NCBI RefSeq assembly: GCF_014651595.1
Contig: NZ_BMXE01000004.1
Span: 62,001-126,000 of the forward strand
Reading direction: 5' to 3'
DNA from: Pseudovibrio japonicus
GTDB lineage: Bacteria > Pseudomonadota > Alphaproteobacteria > Rhizobiales > Stappiaceae
DNA length: 64,000 nt
Shown: positions 16,015-23,131 of the stretch, piece after piece
Layout: every line of letters starts with the position of its first letter
How positions within the stretch are numbered: the stretch's first letter is position 1
Notes under the pieces: generated by a model
The model's database searches: none
The model's input: only the letters and a program-made list of their open reading frames with translations
Told to the model about the DNA's origin: nothing
Program-made: the position numbers and the translations under genes

Positions 16015-17150
16015 TGAAGCCGTCTCTGCAGTTGCTCTTAAACGGAGCGGACATCACAGCCAATCTCTCGCAATACCTGATTTCAGCAACCGTTGTGGAT
16101 GTGTCTGGCAACAACGCCGACACGCTGGATGTGGTGCTTACCGATCCGGACAGAAGGATCAGGGCGCCGCGTGAGGGTCAAACACTCACAGCAGTTGGGA
16201 GATTTGGTTTAGCCAACCGAGTATTCGGTGAGTTCACCATCGATCAAACCACGTTCTCAGGAGATGACAGCGGCGATACCATTGCAATCAACGCGCAGTC
16301 GCTCAATCCGAGATCTGGAGCCCACCAACGCCGAACCAAGTCCTACTCTCAGAAAGACTACCCGACCTACGGCGATATCTTAAAGGAACTTGCTGGCCGT
16401 ATGGAGCTTAAGCCTGCGATATCCGATGAGATTTCAAAGGAGAAGAACGAGTTTGAGGCCCAAACTGAAGAAAGCGATATTGAGTTCGCATCCCGTCTTG
16501 GAACGTCCCTAGACGCCTTGGTTTCAAGCAAGAAAGGCCGTTTGATCGTAGCCAAACGGGGGAAGGGGGAGAAAACCTCAGGAGAACCCATCCCTCAGGT
16601 TCATGTGATCTACGGCTTCAACGTGATCAGCTATCAGGTCTTCTCGAAAGACAAGCCTCGCTACAAGAAGGTGCGCGCAAAGTACTACGACAGAGCGAAA
16701 CGCAAAAACGTTGTCGTTGAAGAGAAAACAGAATCCAAAGACGGCATTGATCTTGATATCCGCGAAGTGTTTCAGAGCAAGGCTGAAGCAGAGCGCGCAG
16801 TCAAGTCAAAGATCTCCGAGGTATCCCGCGAAGAGGGCGATGCTGAGTTTGTCATTCATGGAAATGTGAATGTGATTGCTGAAGGATTTGCGCTGGTCGC
16901 GATACGACCTGAAATCGACGGTCTCTGGACCATTGAGAGTGTCACAAACACCTTCACCGGAAGCGATGCTTTCAACACCACACTGCACTGTAAGCCACCT
17001 TCCGGTGGAGACAAGAAGCGTGAGAGTGGGTCAGGTGATGCGCAGAAAGCAAAACAGGCCGTGAGCGCAACTTCTCCTGAAGGCAACACAAGCGAGTTTG
17101 CACCAGATTTCAGCAATATCGGCCTCAATGAAGGAGATGGACCGGAGTAA
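16014..17150 (+). CDS. D: Late control gene D protein (tail hub)
   Basis: This 378-residue protein is a gpD/VgrG-gp27-like baseplate hub. Its marks are the N-terminal strand with N-G-x-D-I-T and D-x-S-G-N-N-A-D-T-L-D-V, the G-E-F-T-I-D-Q-T segment and the late W-T-I-E-S-V-T-N-T-F strand before a disordered charged tail. It forms the hub on which the V spike sits. In P2 it also has the historical name late control D. It is coupled to U and X by one-base overlaps. Confidence 0.85.
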   Translation: MKPSLQLLLNGADITANLSQYLISATVVDVSGNNADTLDVVLTDPDRRIRAPREGQTLTAVGRFGLANRVFGEFTIDQTTFSGDDSGDTIAINAQSLNPRSGAHQRRTKSYSQKDYPTYGDILKELAGRMELKPAISDEISKEKNEFEAQTEESDIEFASRLGTSLDALVSSKKGRLIVAKRGKGEKTSGEPIPQVHVIYGFNVISYQVFSKDKPRYKKVRAKYYDRAKRKNVVVEEKTESKDGIDLDIREVFQSKAEAERAVKSKISEVSREEGDAEFVIHGNVNVIAEGFALVAIRPEIDGLWTIESVTNTFTGSDAFNTTLHCKPPSGGDKKRESGSGDAQKAKQAVSATSPEGNTSEFAPDFSNIGLNEGDGPE

Positions 17151-17380
17151 TGGAGTTTGTCCCCCAAACCGACGGCACGACGAAGTGTTACCCGACCGAC
17201 GGTGACACTGTGGACCTTGTTGCCTTCAACTTCTATGGCGACCACGACGGAACAAGCAAACTGATCTGGTCTGCCAATCCCGGCCTTGCCAAGAGGCTCG
17301 TCCTTAAAGCTGGCGATGTGCTCATCTTGCCGCCGCGCCCCGCACCCGCGCCGGACGAAGGTATCAACATCTTCGCCTGA
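17150..17380 (+). CDS. X: Phage tail protein X (LysM-like)
   Basis: This 76-residue protein has the gpX/LysM pattern: D-G-D-T-V-D-L-V-A-F-x-F-Y-G, then N-P-G-L-A and L-x-A-G-D-V-L-I-L-P. It probably binds tail hub components or peptidoglycan. It follows D here, whereas in P2 X lies far upstream near L, so the order is mosaic. One base overlaps D, and a terminator follows. Confidence 0.85.
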   Translation: MEFVPQTDGTTKCYPTDGDTVDLVAFNFYGDHDGTSKLIWSANPGLAKRLVLKAGDVLILPPRPAPAPDEGINIFA

Positions 17381-17405
17381 CGCAACCTGAACCTGCCAAT
17401 TCAAT

Positions 17406-17429
17406 CCGCCCGTTCACGGCGGTTTTTTT
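17406..17429 (+). terminator. Rho-independent terminator after tail operon
   Basis: CCGCC (17406-17410) pairs with GGCGG (17418-17422) and is followed by seven T. It separates the tail operon from the lysis cassette. Confidence 0.78.
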
Positions 17430-17453
17430 ATGCCTAAAATCTGGAGAAATCGC

Positions 17454-18155
17454 ATGGACTGGTTGAAGATACAACGAGCACTACATGAGCATGGGTTTAA
17501 CCCCGGCAGACCAGATGGGTTCTTTGGTCCGAAGACCGAAAAGGCCTTGAAACGCTTCCAAAATGCTCACGATCTGGAACACGATATTGCAGGTGAGTTG
17601 ACCTTGGCAGCCCTTTTTGCTGCTGGAAAAGGCGAAGCCAACTTAAATATTCCCACCCCAAAAACCGGCTTGAAGCGCATCATCATGCATTGGACTGCCG
17701 GTGCTGATGGTGTGAACAGCCTTGAGCGTAGCCATTACCACCTGATCGTCGATCGCATGGGCAAAGTCCATACAGGAGCACTGAAACCAGAGGCGAACGT
17801 CAATTGCCGTGATGGACAGTACGCGGCTCACACCAGAGCACTCAACACCGGTTCAATTGGGGTGGCGGTCGATGCCATGGCAGGGGCCAAGGAGAGCCCA
17901 TTTGAAAAGGGTGATTACCCGATCACAAAGGTTCAGGTACGCGCACTGGCGGAAGCCGTGGCGGATCTTTGCAAGACCTACGGAATCCCGATTACTCGGC
18001 AGACCGTGCTTACCCATGCAGAGGTACAGCCAACTCTCAATGTGAAGCAGCGCAACAAATGGGACATCACCTGGCTTCCTGGCATGCCTCGCCCCGGCAA
18101 GCCTGTCGAAGTGGGCGACCAGTTGCGAGAACTCATAAAAGCGGCTGCGCTCTGA
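17454..18155 (+). CDS. Endolysin: N-acetylmuramoyl-L-alanine amidase with peptidoglycan-binding domain
   Basis: This 233-residue lytic enzyme has an N-terminal PG_binding_1 domain (residues 1-55: I-Q-R-A-L, F-F-G-P-K-T-E-K-A-L-K-R-F-Q) and a C-terminal amidase_2/PGRP domain. Zinc-ligand-type motifs are seen: I-M-H-W-T-A-G, S-H-Y-H-L-I-V-D, H-T-R-A-L-N-T-G-S-I-G-V-A-V and L-T-H-A-E-V. I chose the ATG at 17454 because GGAGAA lies eight bases before it; an in-frame ATG at 17430 would sit on the terminator T run. There is no signal peptide, so it needs the holin for release. Confidence 0.85.
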   Translation: MDWLKIQRALHEHGFNPGRPDGFFGPKTEKALKRFQNAHDLEHDIAGELTLAALFAAGKGEANLNIPTPKTGLKRIIMHWTAGADGVNSLERSHYHLIVDRMGKVHTGALKPEANVNCRDGQYAAHTRALNTGSIGVAVDAMAGAKESPFEKGDYPITKVQVRALAEAVADLCKTYGIPITRQTVLTHAEVQPTLNVKQRNKWDITWLPGMPRPGKPVEVGDQLRELIKAAAL

Positions 18156-18191
18156 AATTTTTCCGCCCAGTAAATCTATGGAGCTTCAATC

Positions 18192-18683
18192 ATGTTGAAG
18201 AAGATTATGACCTACGCCTTATTGGCGTTGGTAACAGTATCCCTTTGTCTGGCCTTTGCGATTGTGCCGAGTTCTGCGCAAGCAGCAGAGATTGACCTCT
18301 CACCAATCCTCACCCCCGTACTCGACGTGCTGTTTCCTGTCTTGGGTGTCGTTCTTCTCTACTTTGCTAAACGCGCCATGAACGCCTTTGAAGAGCGAAC
18401 GAATATCAAGCTCGATGATCAGCTTAAGGAACGTCTCAACGAAGCGCTCATGAACGGGGTGATGTTCGGTAAATCCAAGGTCTCTGAGAGAGTTCTTAAC
18501 CGAGCACCTACAGTCGAAGTCAAGAACGAGATCGTAGGCCACGCAGTCACCTATGCGTTGAAGGCAGTCCCCCAAGCTGTTGACTATTTCGATCTCTCCT
18601 ATGAGCGCGTAACCGAACTTATTGAGGCACGGCTTCAGCAGGACCTCAACGGTGACGGGCATATCGGCGCTCTCAAATCCTAA
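18192..18683 (+). CDS. Phage holin, LL-H-type
   Basis: This 163-residue protein has an N-terminal signal-anchor-like segment (residues 6-31) and a second membrane segment (residues 38-60, V-L-D-V-L-F-P-V-L-G-V-V-L-L-Y-F-A). A long charged cytoplasmic domain follows, ending in an EF-like D-L-N-G-D-G-H-I-G-A-L sequence. This layout fits LL-H-family phage holins and the gene lies directly after the endolysin. The role as a holin is inferred from topology and position. Confidence 0.65.
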   Translation: MLKKIMTYALLALVTVSLCLAFAIVPSSAQAAEIDLSPILTPVLDVLFPVLGVVLLYFAKRAMNAFEERTNIKLDDQLKERLNEALMNGVMFGKSKVSERVLNRAPTVEVKNEIVGHAVTYALKAVPQAVDYFDLSYERVTELIEARLQQDLNGDGHIGALKS

Positions 18684-18715
18684 AAGTAGGTGAGAGAGCA
18701 TCAAAGGCAGAACAC

Positions 18716-18943
18716 ATGATTCTGGAATTTTTCATCGGGCTAATCGCGGAGTTTCTCCGTGGTTGGCTCAAAGACAAGCGCCATGAGGAGCTGATACGCC
18801 GTGACGCTATTAAGACCATTAAAGTTGAACAGGCCACAAAGCTGGCTGAAGCCCGTCGTGCGGTTGATAGCCGTAGTCTCGCTGCTTCCCGTGATCGGGT
18901 GCGCGAGCGCGCTAAAAAGCGTGCAGCCACCAAAAACCTATGA
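18716..18943 (+). CDS. Putative inner-membrane spanin (Rz-like)
   Basis: This small protein of 75 residues has a hydrophobic N-terminus (residues 2-18) followed by a very charged, Arg/Lys/Ala-rich helix likely to be a coiled coil. That is the pattern of an i-spanin that crosses the periplasm, although 75 residues is short. The strongest support is the lipoprotein frame that overlaps it (18801-19064), as in Rz/Rz1 pairs. Confidence 0.5.
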   Translation: MILEFFIGLIAEFLRGWLKDKRHEELIRRDAIKTIKVEQATKLAEARRAVDSRSLAASRDRVRERAKKRAATKNL

Positions 18944-19064
18944 CCCTTGTCCCTTGCTTGCTGAGATCCAGTGGGAGGAGAGTGACGCGGATGCCGTCTC
19001 TCCTACCTTGCTGAAGTCTCTGGATCGCATTGTCGAGCTGGAAGAGGAAGAGGGTTGCCCATGA
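18801..19064 (+). CDS. Putative outer-membrane spanin lipoprotein (Rz1-like), overlapping the i-spanin
   Basis: This frame encodes 87 residues. It has a basic N-terminus, a hydrophobic stretch and the lipobox L-P-V-I-G-C at residues 28-33, so the mature lipoprotein would start at Cys33 and have about 55 residues. It begins inside the Rz-like gene in another frame and ends past it, the overlap architecture known for Rz/Rz1. GAGGAG precedes the GTG start by ten bases. Its stop overlaps the next start (ATGA). The function is inferred from the lipobox, overlap and lysis-cassette position. Confidence 0.58.
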   Translation: MTLLRPLKLNRPQSWLKPVVRLIAVVSLLPVIGCASALKSVQPPKTYDPCPLLAEIQWEESDADAVSPTLLKSLDRIVELEEEEGCP

Positions 19065-19243
19065 ACATTCAAGATAAAGTGACCGTGCCTGTTGCGGCTG
19101 GTGCTTTAGCGTGGCCAAGTCTTCACGACAAGATTGAATGGCTTGCACAAGAATCTCAAACCATCCTTCCGATCTTGGGAACCGTCTGGATCACTGTTCA
19201 GATATTCGCAAAAATCTATCAGGTCTGGATCAAGAAGAACTGA
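19061..19243 (+). CDS. Small membrane protein at end of lysis cassette, possible second holin or antiholin
   Basis: This 60-residue protein has a hydrophobic segment around residues 33-53 (QTILPILGTVWITVQIFAKIYQ in pattern) and a basic C-terminus. I use the ATG at 19061, which overlaps the lipoprotein stop and is preceded by GAAGAGGAAGAGG. It is the last prophage gene before a terminator. A holin, antiholin or pinholin role is plausible but unproven. Confidence 0.5.
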   Translation: MNIQDKVTVPVAAGALAWPSLHDKIEWLAQESQTILPILGTVWITVQIFAKIYQVWIKKN

Positions 19244-19286
19244 TAGCCATGTGAGATGGAAGCCCCATCCTTCGAAACGTTGACGC

Positions 19287-19319
19287 ACCCGCCTGAGGAA
19301 ACTCGGCGGGTCTTTTTTT
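19287..19319 (+). terminator. Rho-independent terminator closing the prophage late operon
   Basis: ACCCGCC (19287-19293) pairs with GGCGGGT (19305-19311) and is followed by a C and seven T. It lies about 45 bases after the last lysis gene. Confidence 0.82.
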
Positions 19320-19391
19320 CGTTTTGCAACCCATGAATTTAATCCATGTCGGAATCAGGAACGAGGAGGGAACAAAAAGAACTGGCATTCC

Positions 19392-19431
19392 GGGACTTTT
19401 CCGGGACTATTGGGACTTTTCTGGGACTTTT
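19392..19431 (+). repeat. Four phased GGGACTTTT direct repeats near the prophage end
   Basis: GGGACTTTT occurs at 19392, 19412 and 19423, with a variant GGGACTATT at 19403, so spacing is 11, 9 and 11 bases, close to one helical turn. The array lies in the non-coding strip between the prophage terminator and the tRNA-Ser terminator. Such arrays can be arm-type integrase or excisionase sites; that role is inferred. I see no coding frame in 19320-19480. Confidence 0.6.
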
Positions 19432-19479
19432 GTTATTTTTTGATAACATTTGAGCCCGCTTTGTTCTCACTTAAAAAAC

Positions 19480-19503
19480 AAAAAAACCCGCACAGTGGCG
19501 GGT
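19480..19503 (-). terminator. Terminator of the tRNA-Ser gene
   Basis: On the minus strand ACCCGC (19503-19498) pairs with GCGGGT (19491-19486), followed by a T run. It lies about 32 bases beyond the tRNA 3' end. In the plus direction the hairpin is also followed by T (19504-19510), so it may work both ways. Confidence 0.7.
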
Positions 19504-19534
19504 GTTTTTTGTCTTATCTATCAATAAGATAGAG

Positions 19535-19624
19535 TGGCGGAGAGGGTGGGATTCGAACCCACGAGACGCTTCCACGCCCGCTGGTTTTCAAGACCAGTGC
19601 ATTCAACCACTCTGCCACCTCTCC
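19535..19624 (-). tRNA. tRNA-Ser (UGA anticodon)
   Basis: Read on the minus strand, the acceptor stem GGAGAGG pairs with CCTCTCC, followed by discriminator G and an encoded CCA. The anticodon loop CTTGAAA gives anticodon TGA, inside the stem CTGGT/ACCAG. The T arm has the standard GGTTCGAATCC. A long variable arm, typical of class II serine tRNAs, lies between them. The 90-nt gene reads leftward, so its 3' end faces the prophage, the usual geometry for a tRNA integration site. Confidence 0.95.
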
Positions 19625-19642
19625 GGCTGTGTGGTGTGGGCT

Positions 19643-19672
19643 CTATTTGGTTCATGCGGCCTGCAAAGTCAA
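19643..19672 (-). promoter_or_regulatory. Probable promoter of tRNA-Ser
   Basis: On the minus strand TTGACT (19672-19667) is followed after 18 bases by AAATAG (19648-19643), ending about 19 bases before the tRNA. The -35 box is good and the -10 box weak, as is common for alphaproteobacterial tRNA promoters. The 19673-19930 spacer holds no other gene I can support; it should carry the divergent rlpA promoter. Confidence 0.5.
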
Positions 19673-19930
19673 GCGGTCGAAAAACTTGTTCCACAGCCTG
19701 AATTTATTTTTTTCGCTGCAAAATCAAATGCTCCCGCCAAAACAGCCTTTTCCCCTAAGGAAATCGCCTCTCTTAAGAAACTCGGTTTCTTGTGGAGACA
19801 TTTTGATTGGATTCAGTTAAGGTTTATCGGCTATCTTTTTAATATTGGTTCAGTTTGTAACGAGCTCGGGTATTTTCGCTCGATCAAACTGAAATCCGTC
19901 AATGCCGAACATGTAGTGAGTAACAACGGT

Positions 19931-21061
19931 ATGACTTCTTTACTGAATTGGGGCTATTCGGTGAAAGCACCAGCTCCCCAAACGATCAAACGCGTAGCAA
20001 CCAGCATATCTGTGGTTGCCCTGTGTGCAGGTATTGCAGCTTGCGGTGGCGGCACAGATAAAGTGAAGTTCAGTGAAAAGAAATACGGCGTCGCTGCAAG
20101 CCCGCGTGTGGTGAAAGGTGCCAAGCCTGTACCCAAAGGGGGCGGGCGCTACGTTGTCGGCAAACCTTATAAGGTTGCCGGTAAATGGTACTATCCTAAA
20201 AAGGATGAGAACTACAAGAAGACCGGCAAGGCCTCCTGGTACGGCCCGACCTTCCATGGACGTAAAACCGCAAACGGCGAAGTATTCGACCGTAACGCGT
20301 TGACTGCCGCACACCCGACAATGCCACTGCCGAGCTATGCGAAGGTGACGAACCTGCAAAATGGCCGTTCCATGGTCGTGCGCGTAAATGACCGTGGACC
20401 GTTCCACGACAACCGCGTCATCGACTTGTCAGAACGCGTAGCAGGCATGCTTGGCACAAAATCCAGCGGTGTTGCTAAAGTACGTGTCGAATATGTTGGC
20501 CGGGCACCGTTGCACGGTAAGGATGAAAAGAAACTGCTGGCCTCTTACTCTGGTAATGGCGGCGGCTTTGCGCCACGCACCATGTTTGCCTTTGCAAATC
20601 CTGTAAATCGGATTTCCGGACCAGCGCCCACACCTAGAAGCAGGCCATACGATGCGCCAACTCTTGCCGCGCAGAACGTGTTGGCATTCAACGCAAACCA
20701 GATCGATCCGGCTGTGATTTACGAACGCAGCATGAGTGCGACACAAGTTGCTTCCATAGGCAACTTCAGAAACCGCATAAACAATGCATTGGCGATCAGC
20801 GCAAATCCCAATACGCCTGAGCCGGCACTTGCGGTACAACCGGTGTCATCAACGTTTGGCAGCTCATTGCTTCCACCGCCAAGCACAGGTGTTTACAAAA
20901 CTCCGTCCAGCAGCAGTGCGCCAACATTCCAGACCGGCAACGCGATTTCATCCTATGTCTCGCAGCAACGGCTGAACAATGCTTATGAAGCGTTCGAGTC
21001 AATCTCGGGTGGATCTGGACTAAAAGACCTACTGCTATCTCGTACTGGCCAAAATCACTAA
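19931..21061 (+). CDS. rlpA: RlpA-like septal ring lytic transglycosylase lipoprotein
   Basis: This 376-residue lipoprotein has a lipobox I-A-A-C-G at residues 35-39, then the double-psi beta-barrel domain with G-K-A-S-W-Y-G-P, F-x-G-R-K-T-A-N-G-E-V-F-D and V-x-V-N-D-R-G-P-F. The His of T-A-A-H-P and the Asp of V-N-D-R-G match the catalytic pair of Pseudomonas RlpA, which cleaves naked glycan strands at the septum. No C-terminal SPOR domain is visible; instead there is a low-complexity Ser/Pro-rich tail. I use the ATG at 19931; a GTG at 19961 is possible and gives the same mature protein. It opens a conserved alphaproteobacterial cluster. Confidence 0.85.
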   Translation: MTSLLNWGYSVKAPAPQTIKRVATSISVVALCAGIAACGGGTDKVKFSEKKYGVAASPRVVKGAKPVPKGGGRYVVGKPYKVAGKWYYPKKDENYKKTGKASWYGPTFHGRKTANGEVFDRNALTAAHPTMPLPSYAKVTNLQNGRSMVVRVNDRGPFHDNRVIDLSERVAGMLGTKSSGVAKVRVEYVGRAPLHGKDEKKLLASYSGNGGGFAPRTMFAFANPVNRISGPAPTPRSRPYDAPTLAAQNVLAFNANQIDPAVIYERSMSATQVASIGNFRNRINNALAISANPNTPEPALAVQPVSSTFGSSLLPPPSTGVYKTPSSSSAPTFQTGNAISSYVSQQRLNNAYEAFESISGGSGLKDLLLSRTGQNH

Positions 21062-21124
21062 GTCATTTAGTTTCAAGCGGCTTTACCCAATCTGCTGACC
21101 TGCGTTAGTGTTTGTTTTAAGGGA

Positions 21125-21144
21125 TGAGGCTTAGCATAGCCTCA
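21125..21144 (+). other. Stem-loop in the rlpA-dac spacer
   Basis: TGAGGCT and AGCCTCA form a perfect 7-bp stem with a 6-base loop, ending 26 bases before the GTG start of the next gene and just before its AAGGAG ribosome site. On the plus strand it is followed by A rather than T, so it is not a terminator for rlpA; it may be a leader structure or protein site. Confidence 0.4.
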
Positions 21145-21170
21145 CAAAAAACAACTAAGGAGACGCAGGC

Positions 21171-22391
21171 GTGCAGGTTGGATGGCAGAAGTGCAAACAG
21201 CATAAACCTCAATACAACGCTGATCGCTGGCCTTCTTTCAAGAGCTGGAGGCCCTCAGCCATTGCAGCGCTGACACTGTGCGCAATGCTGACAATATCTC
21301 CTGCTGCCATGGCAGTGGAGATAAAAGCCAAAGCTGCAACGCTCTACGATTTTTCCAGCCAAAACATGGTGTTCTCAAAGAACTCGAGAGCGCTTCTTGC
21401 CCCTGCAAACCTGACTAAGCTGATGACCGCTGTAACAGTACAACAGGCGATCCATGCAGGCGATATAACACCGCAAACTATGTTTGAGGTGAGCGAACAT
21501 GCATGGCGTACAGGCGGTGCACCTGCGCGTGTCACCACCATGTTTGCGCGTCTGGGTTCTTCCATCTCGGTAAATGACCTGATGTATGGCCTTATTGTGC
21601 AAAGTGCAAATGACGCTGCCATCATACTAGCTGAAGGTCTTGCAGGTAGTGAAGAAAACTTCGCGCGTGAAATGAACAAGCTTGCCAAAAAGATTGGCAT
21701 GAAGAACTCCAACTTTACCAATCCGACAGGCTTTCCAGATGAAAACCATAAAACAACACTCGAAGACCTAACTACTCTGGCGATCTATGTTCTTGAGCAT
21801 GAACCAGAACTCCATTCTGTGTTTGCCATGGATCGCTTTACATGGAACAAAATCACCCAGCGCAACAAAAACCCGCTCATCAGAGAGATTGAGGGGCTGG
21901 ATGGATTTGGTGCTGGCTTTTCTGAAAGAGAAGGTTTTGCCGCACTGGGCACGCTCGACAGCAACGGGCGGCGCTATTTGGCTGCAATCGCAGCCTCGCC
22001 AACCGCTGAGGACCGCATCAAAGACCTGAAAACTCTGCTGCTACCATCGTTCTCCGGCCTAAAGCTCGAGCAGTTGTATCGCAAAGGGGATTTGGTCAGT
22101 GATGCACAAGTCTATGGCGGCAGGAAAACCACCGTCTCGTTGAAAACAAGTGATGCGGTGGCGGCGCTCATCAACCCCAACGAGAAAGACAAGTACAAGC
22201 TACGTGTTGTCTACAATGGGCCGATCCCGGCACCCGTCAAGGAAGGAACAGAAGTTGGAGAACTGCAAGTTCTTTCTAAAAATGACGTGATTTATCGGGC
22301 GACACTGGTTACAGGAGAAGATGTAACGATCGGAGACCTGCAGGGCCGTGCCTGGGACGCGCTTGGCGAGTTCTTCTATCAATTGTTCTAA
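21171..22391 (+). CDS. DacC/PBP5-family protein lacking catalytic serine and KTG motif (likely pseudoenzyme)
   Basis: This 406-residue exported protein (signal segment about residues 30-48, cleavage near AMA-VE) has the full PBP5-type D-alanyl-D-alanine carboxypeptidase fold plus the C-terminal beta domain. The SxxK motif reads N80-L-T-K83 (codon AAC at 21408), so the acylated serine is absent. The KTG motif is replaced by G247-A-G. The SxN motif S145-A-N is retained. It is otherwise well conserved and uninterrupted, so it is not a decaying gene by appearance. It probably binds peptidoglycan or partners without hydrolysis. It begins with GTG behind AAGGAG and sits between rlpA and tmk, where relatives keep an active dac gene. 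Confidence 0.85.
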   Translation: MQVGWQKCKQHKPQYNADRWPSFKSWRPSAIAALTLCAMLTISPAAMAVEIKAKAATLYDFSSQNMVFSKNSRALLAPANLTKLMTAVTVQQAIHAGDITPQTMFEVSEHAWRTGGAPARVTTMFARLGSSISVNDLMYGLIVQSANDAAIILAEGLAGSEENFAREMNKLAKKIGMKNSNFTNPTGFPDENHKTTLEDLTTLAIYVLEHEPELHSVFAMDRFTWNKITQRNKNPLIREIEGLDGFGAGFSEREGFAALGTLDSNGRRYLAAIAASPTAEDRIKDLKTLLLPSFSGLKLEQLYRKGDLVSDAQVYGGRKTTVSLKTSDAVAALINPNEKDKYKLRVVYNGPIPAPVKEGTEVGELQVLSKNDVIYRATLVTGEDVTIGDLQGRAWDALGEFFYQLF

Positions 22392-22445
22392 ATAGCCGGT
22401 CTTCAGTACTATTGAATTCCGAAGGTCTTGGAGGCCTGATCGACG

Positions 22446-23129
22446 TTGTCGGGTATCTTTATAAGTTTCGAAGGTGGCGAAGGCGCCGGTAAGTCTACTC
22501 AAATTCTGCGTTTGCGTGACAAGCTTGCCTCAAAAGGCATCGAGGCTGTCACCACACGCGAGCCCGGAGGCTCAAAAGGCGCAGAGCTCGTACGCGAAGT
22601 CCTTCTGTCAGGTGCCGCGAAAGACTACGGTGTCACCGCAGAGGCTGTGCTTTTTGCTGCCGCCCGCGCCGACCACATCGACACGCTCATAAAACCAGCT
22701 TTGGATGTCGGAAAATGGGTACTTTGTGACCGCTTTGCAGATTCATCCCGCGTCTATCAGGGCGAATCCGGCGTTCCTCCGCAGACCGTTGAAGCCTTGC
22801 AACAGGTCGCGATTGCAGGTCACAATCCGGATATGACCTTGCTGATCAACGTAACGCCTGAAGTTGGCTTGGCTCGTGTCTCAAAACGAACTGCTCCTGT
22901 CGAGTTCGACGGTCCCGACCGTTTTGAAACCGATACTCTGGAAACACACCGCCGCAGGCAACAGTTATTTCTTGAAATGGCACAGAACGAACCAGACCGT
23001 ATCGTGGTGATTGACGGCGACCAGTCTCAGGATAAGGTGACCGAAGACATCTGGCAGGCCGTGCAGAACCGCTTTGCAGGCGAGATTGAGCGCGAAGCAG
23101 GTGATCTGCAAGCCAACAGGGAAGGGTGA
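22446..23129 (+). CDS. tmk: Thymidylate kinase
   Basis: This enzyme of 227 residues phosphorylates dTMP to dTDP in the cytoplasm. The P-loop G-G-E-G-A-G-K-S-T is at residues 10-18, followed by T-R-E-P-G-G, the D-R-F-A-D-S-S-x-x-Y-Q-G motif and a lid region. The start is a TTG behind GGAGG. The stop overlaps the region just before holB, a coupling conserved in this group. Confidence 0.93.
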   Translation: MSGIFISFEGGEGAGKSTQILRLRDKLASKGIEAVTTREPGGSKGAELVREVLLSGAAKDYGVTAEAVLFAAARADHIDTLIKPALDVGKWVLCDRFADSSRVYQGESGVPPQTVEALQQVAIAGHNPDMTLLINVTPEVGLARVSKRTAPVEFDGPDRFETDTLETHRRRQQLFLEMAQNEPDRIVVIDGDQSQDKVTEDIWQAVQNRFAGEIEREAGDLQANREG

Positions 23130-23131
23130 GG

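Noticed and set aside
19392-19431. A CRISPR-like array
   Set aside because: The repeat is only nine bases with one- or two-base gaps, with no spacers and no cas genes in the window.
19502-19930. An N-terminal extension of rlpA reading from 19502 through the tRNA region
   Set aside because: The extension crosses the antisense of tRNA-Ser and ends in a normal start with a lipoprotein signal at 19931, so it is not coding.
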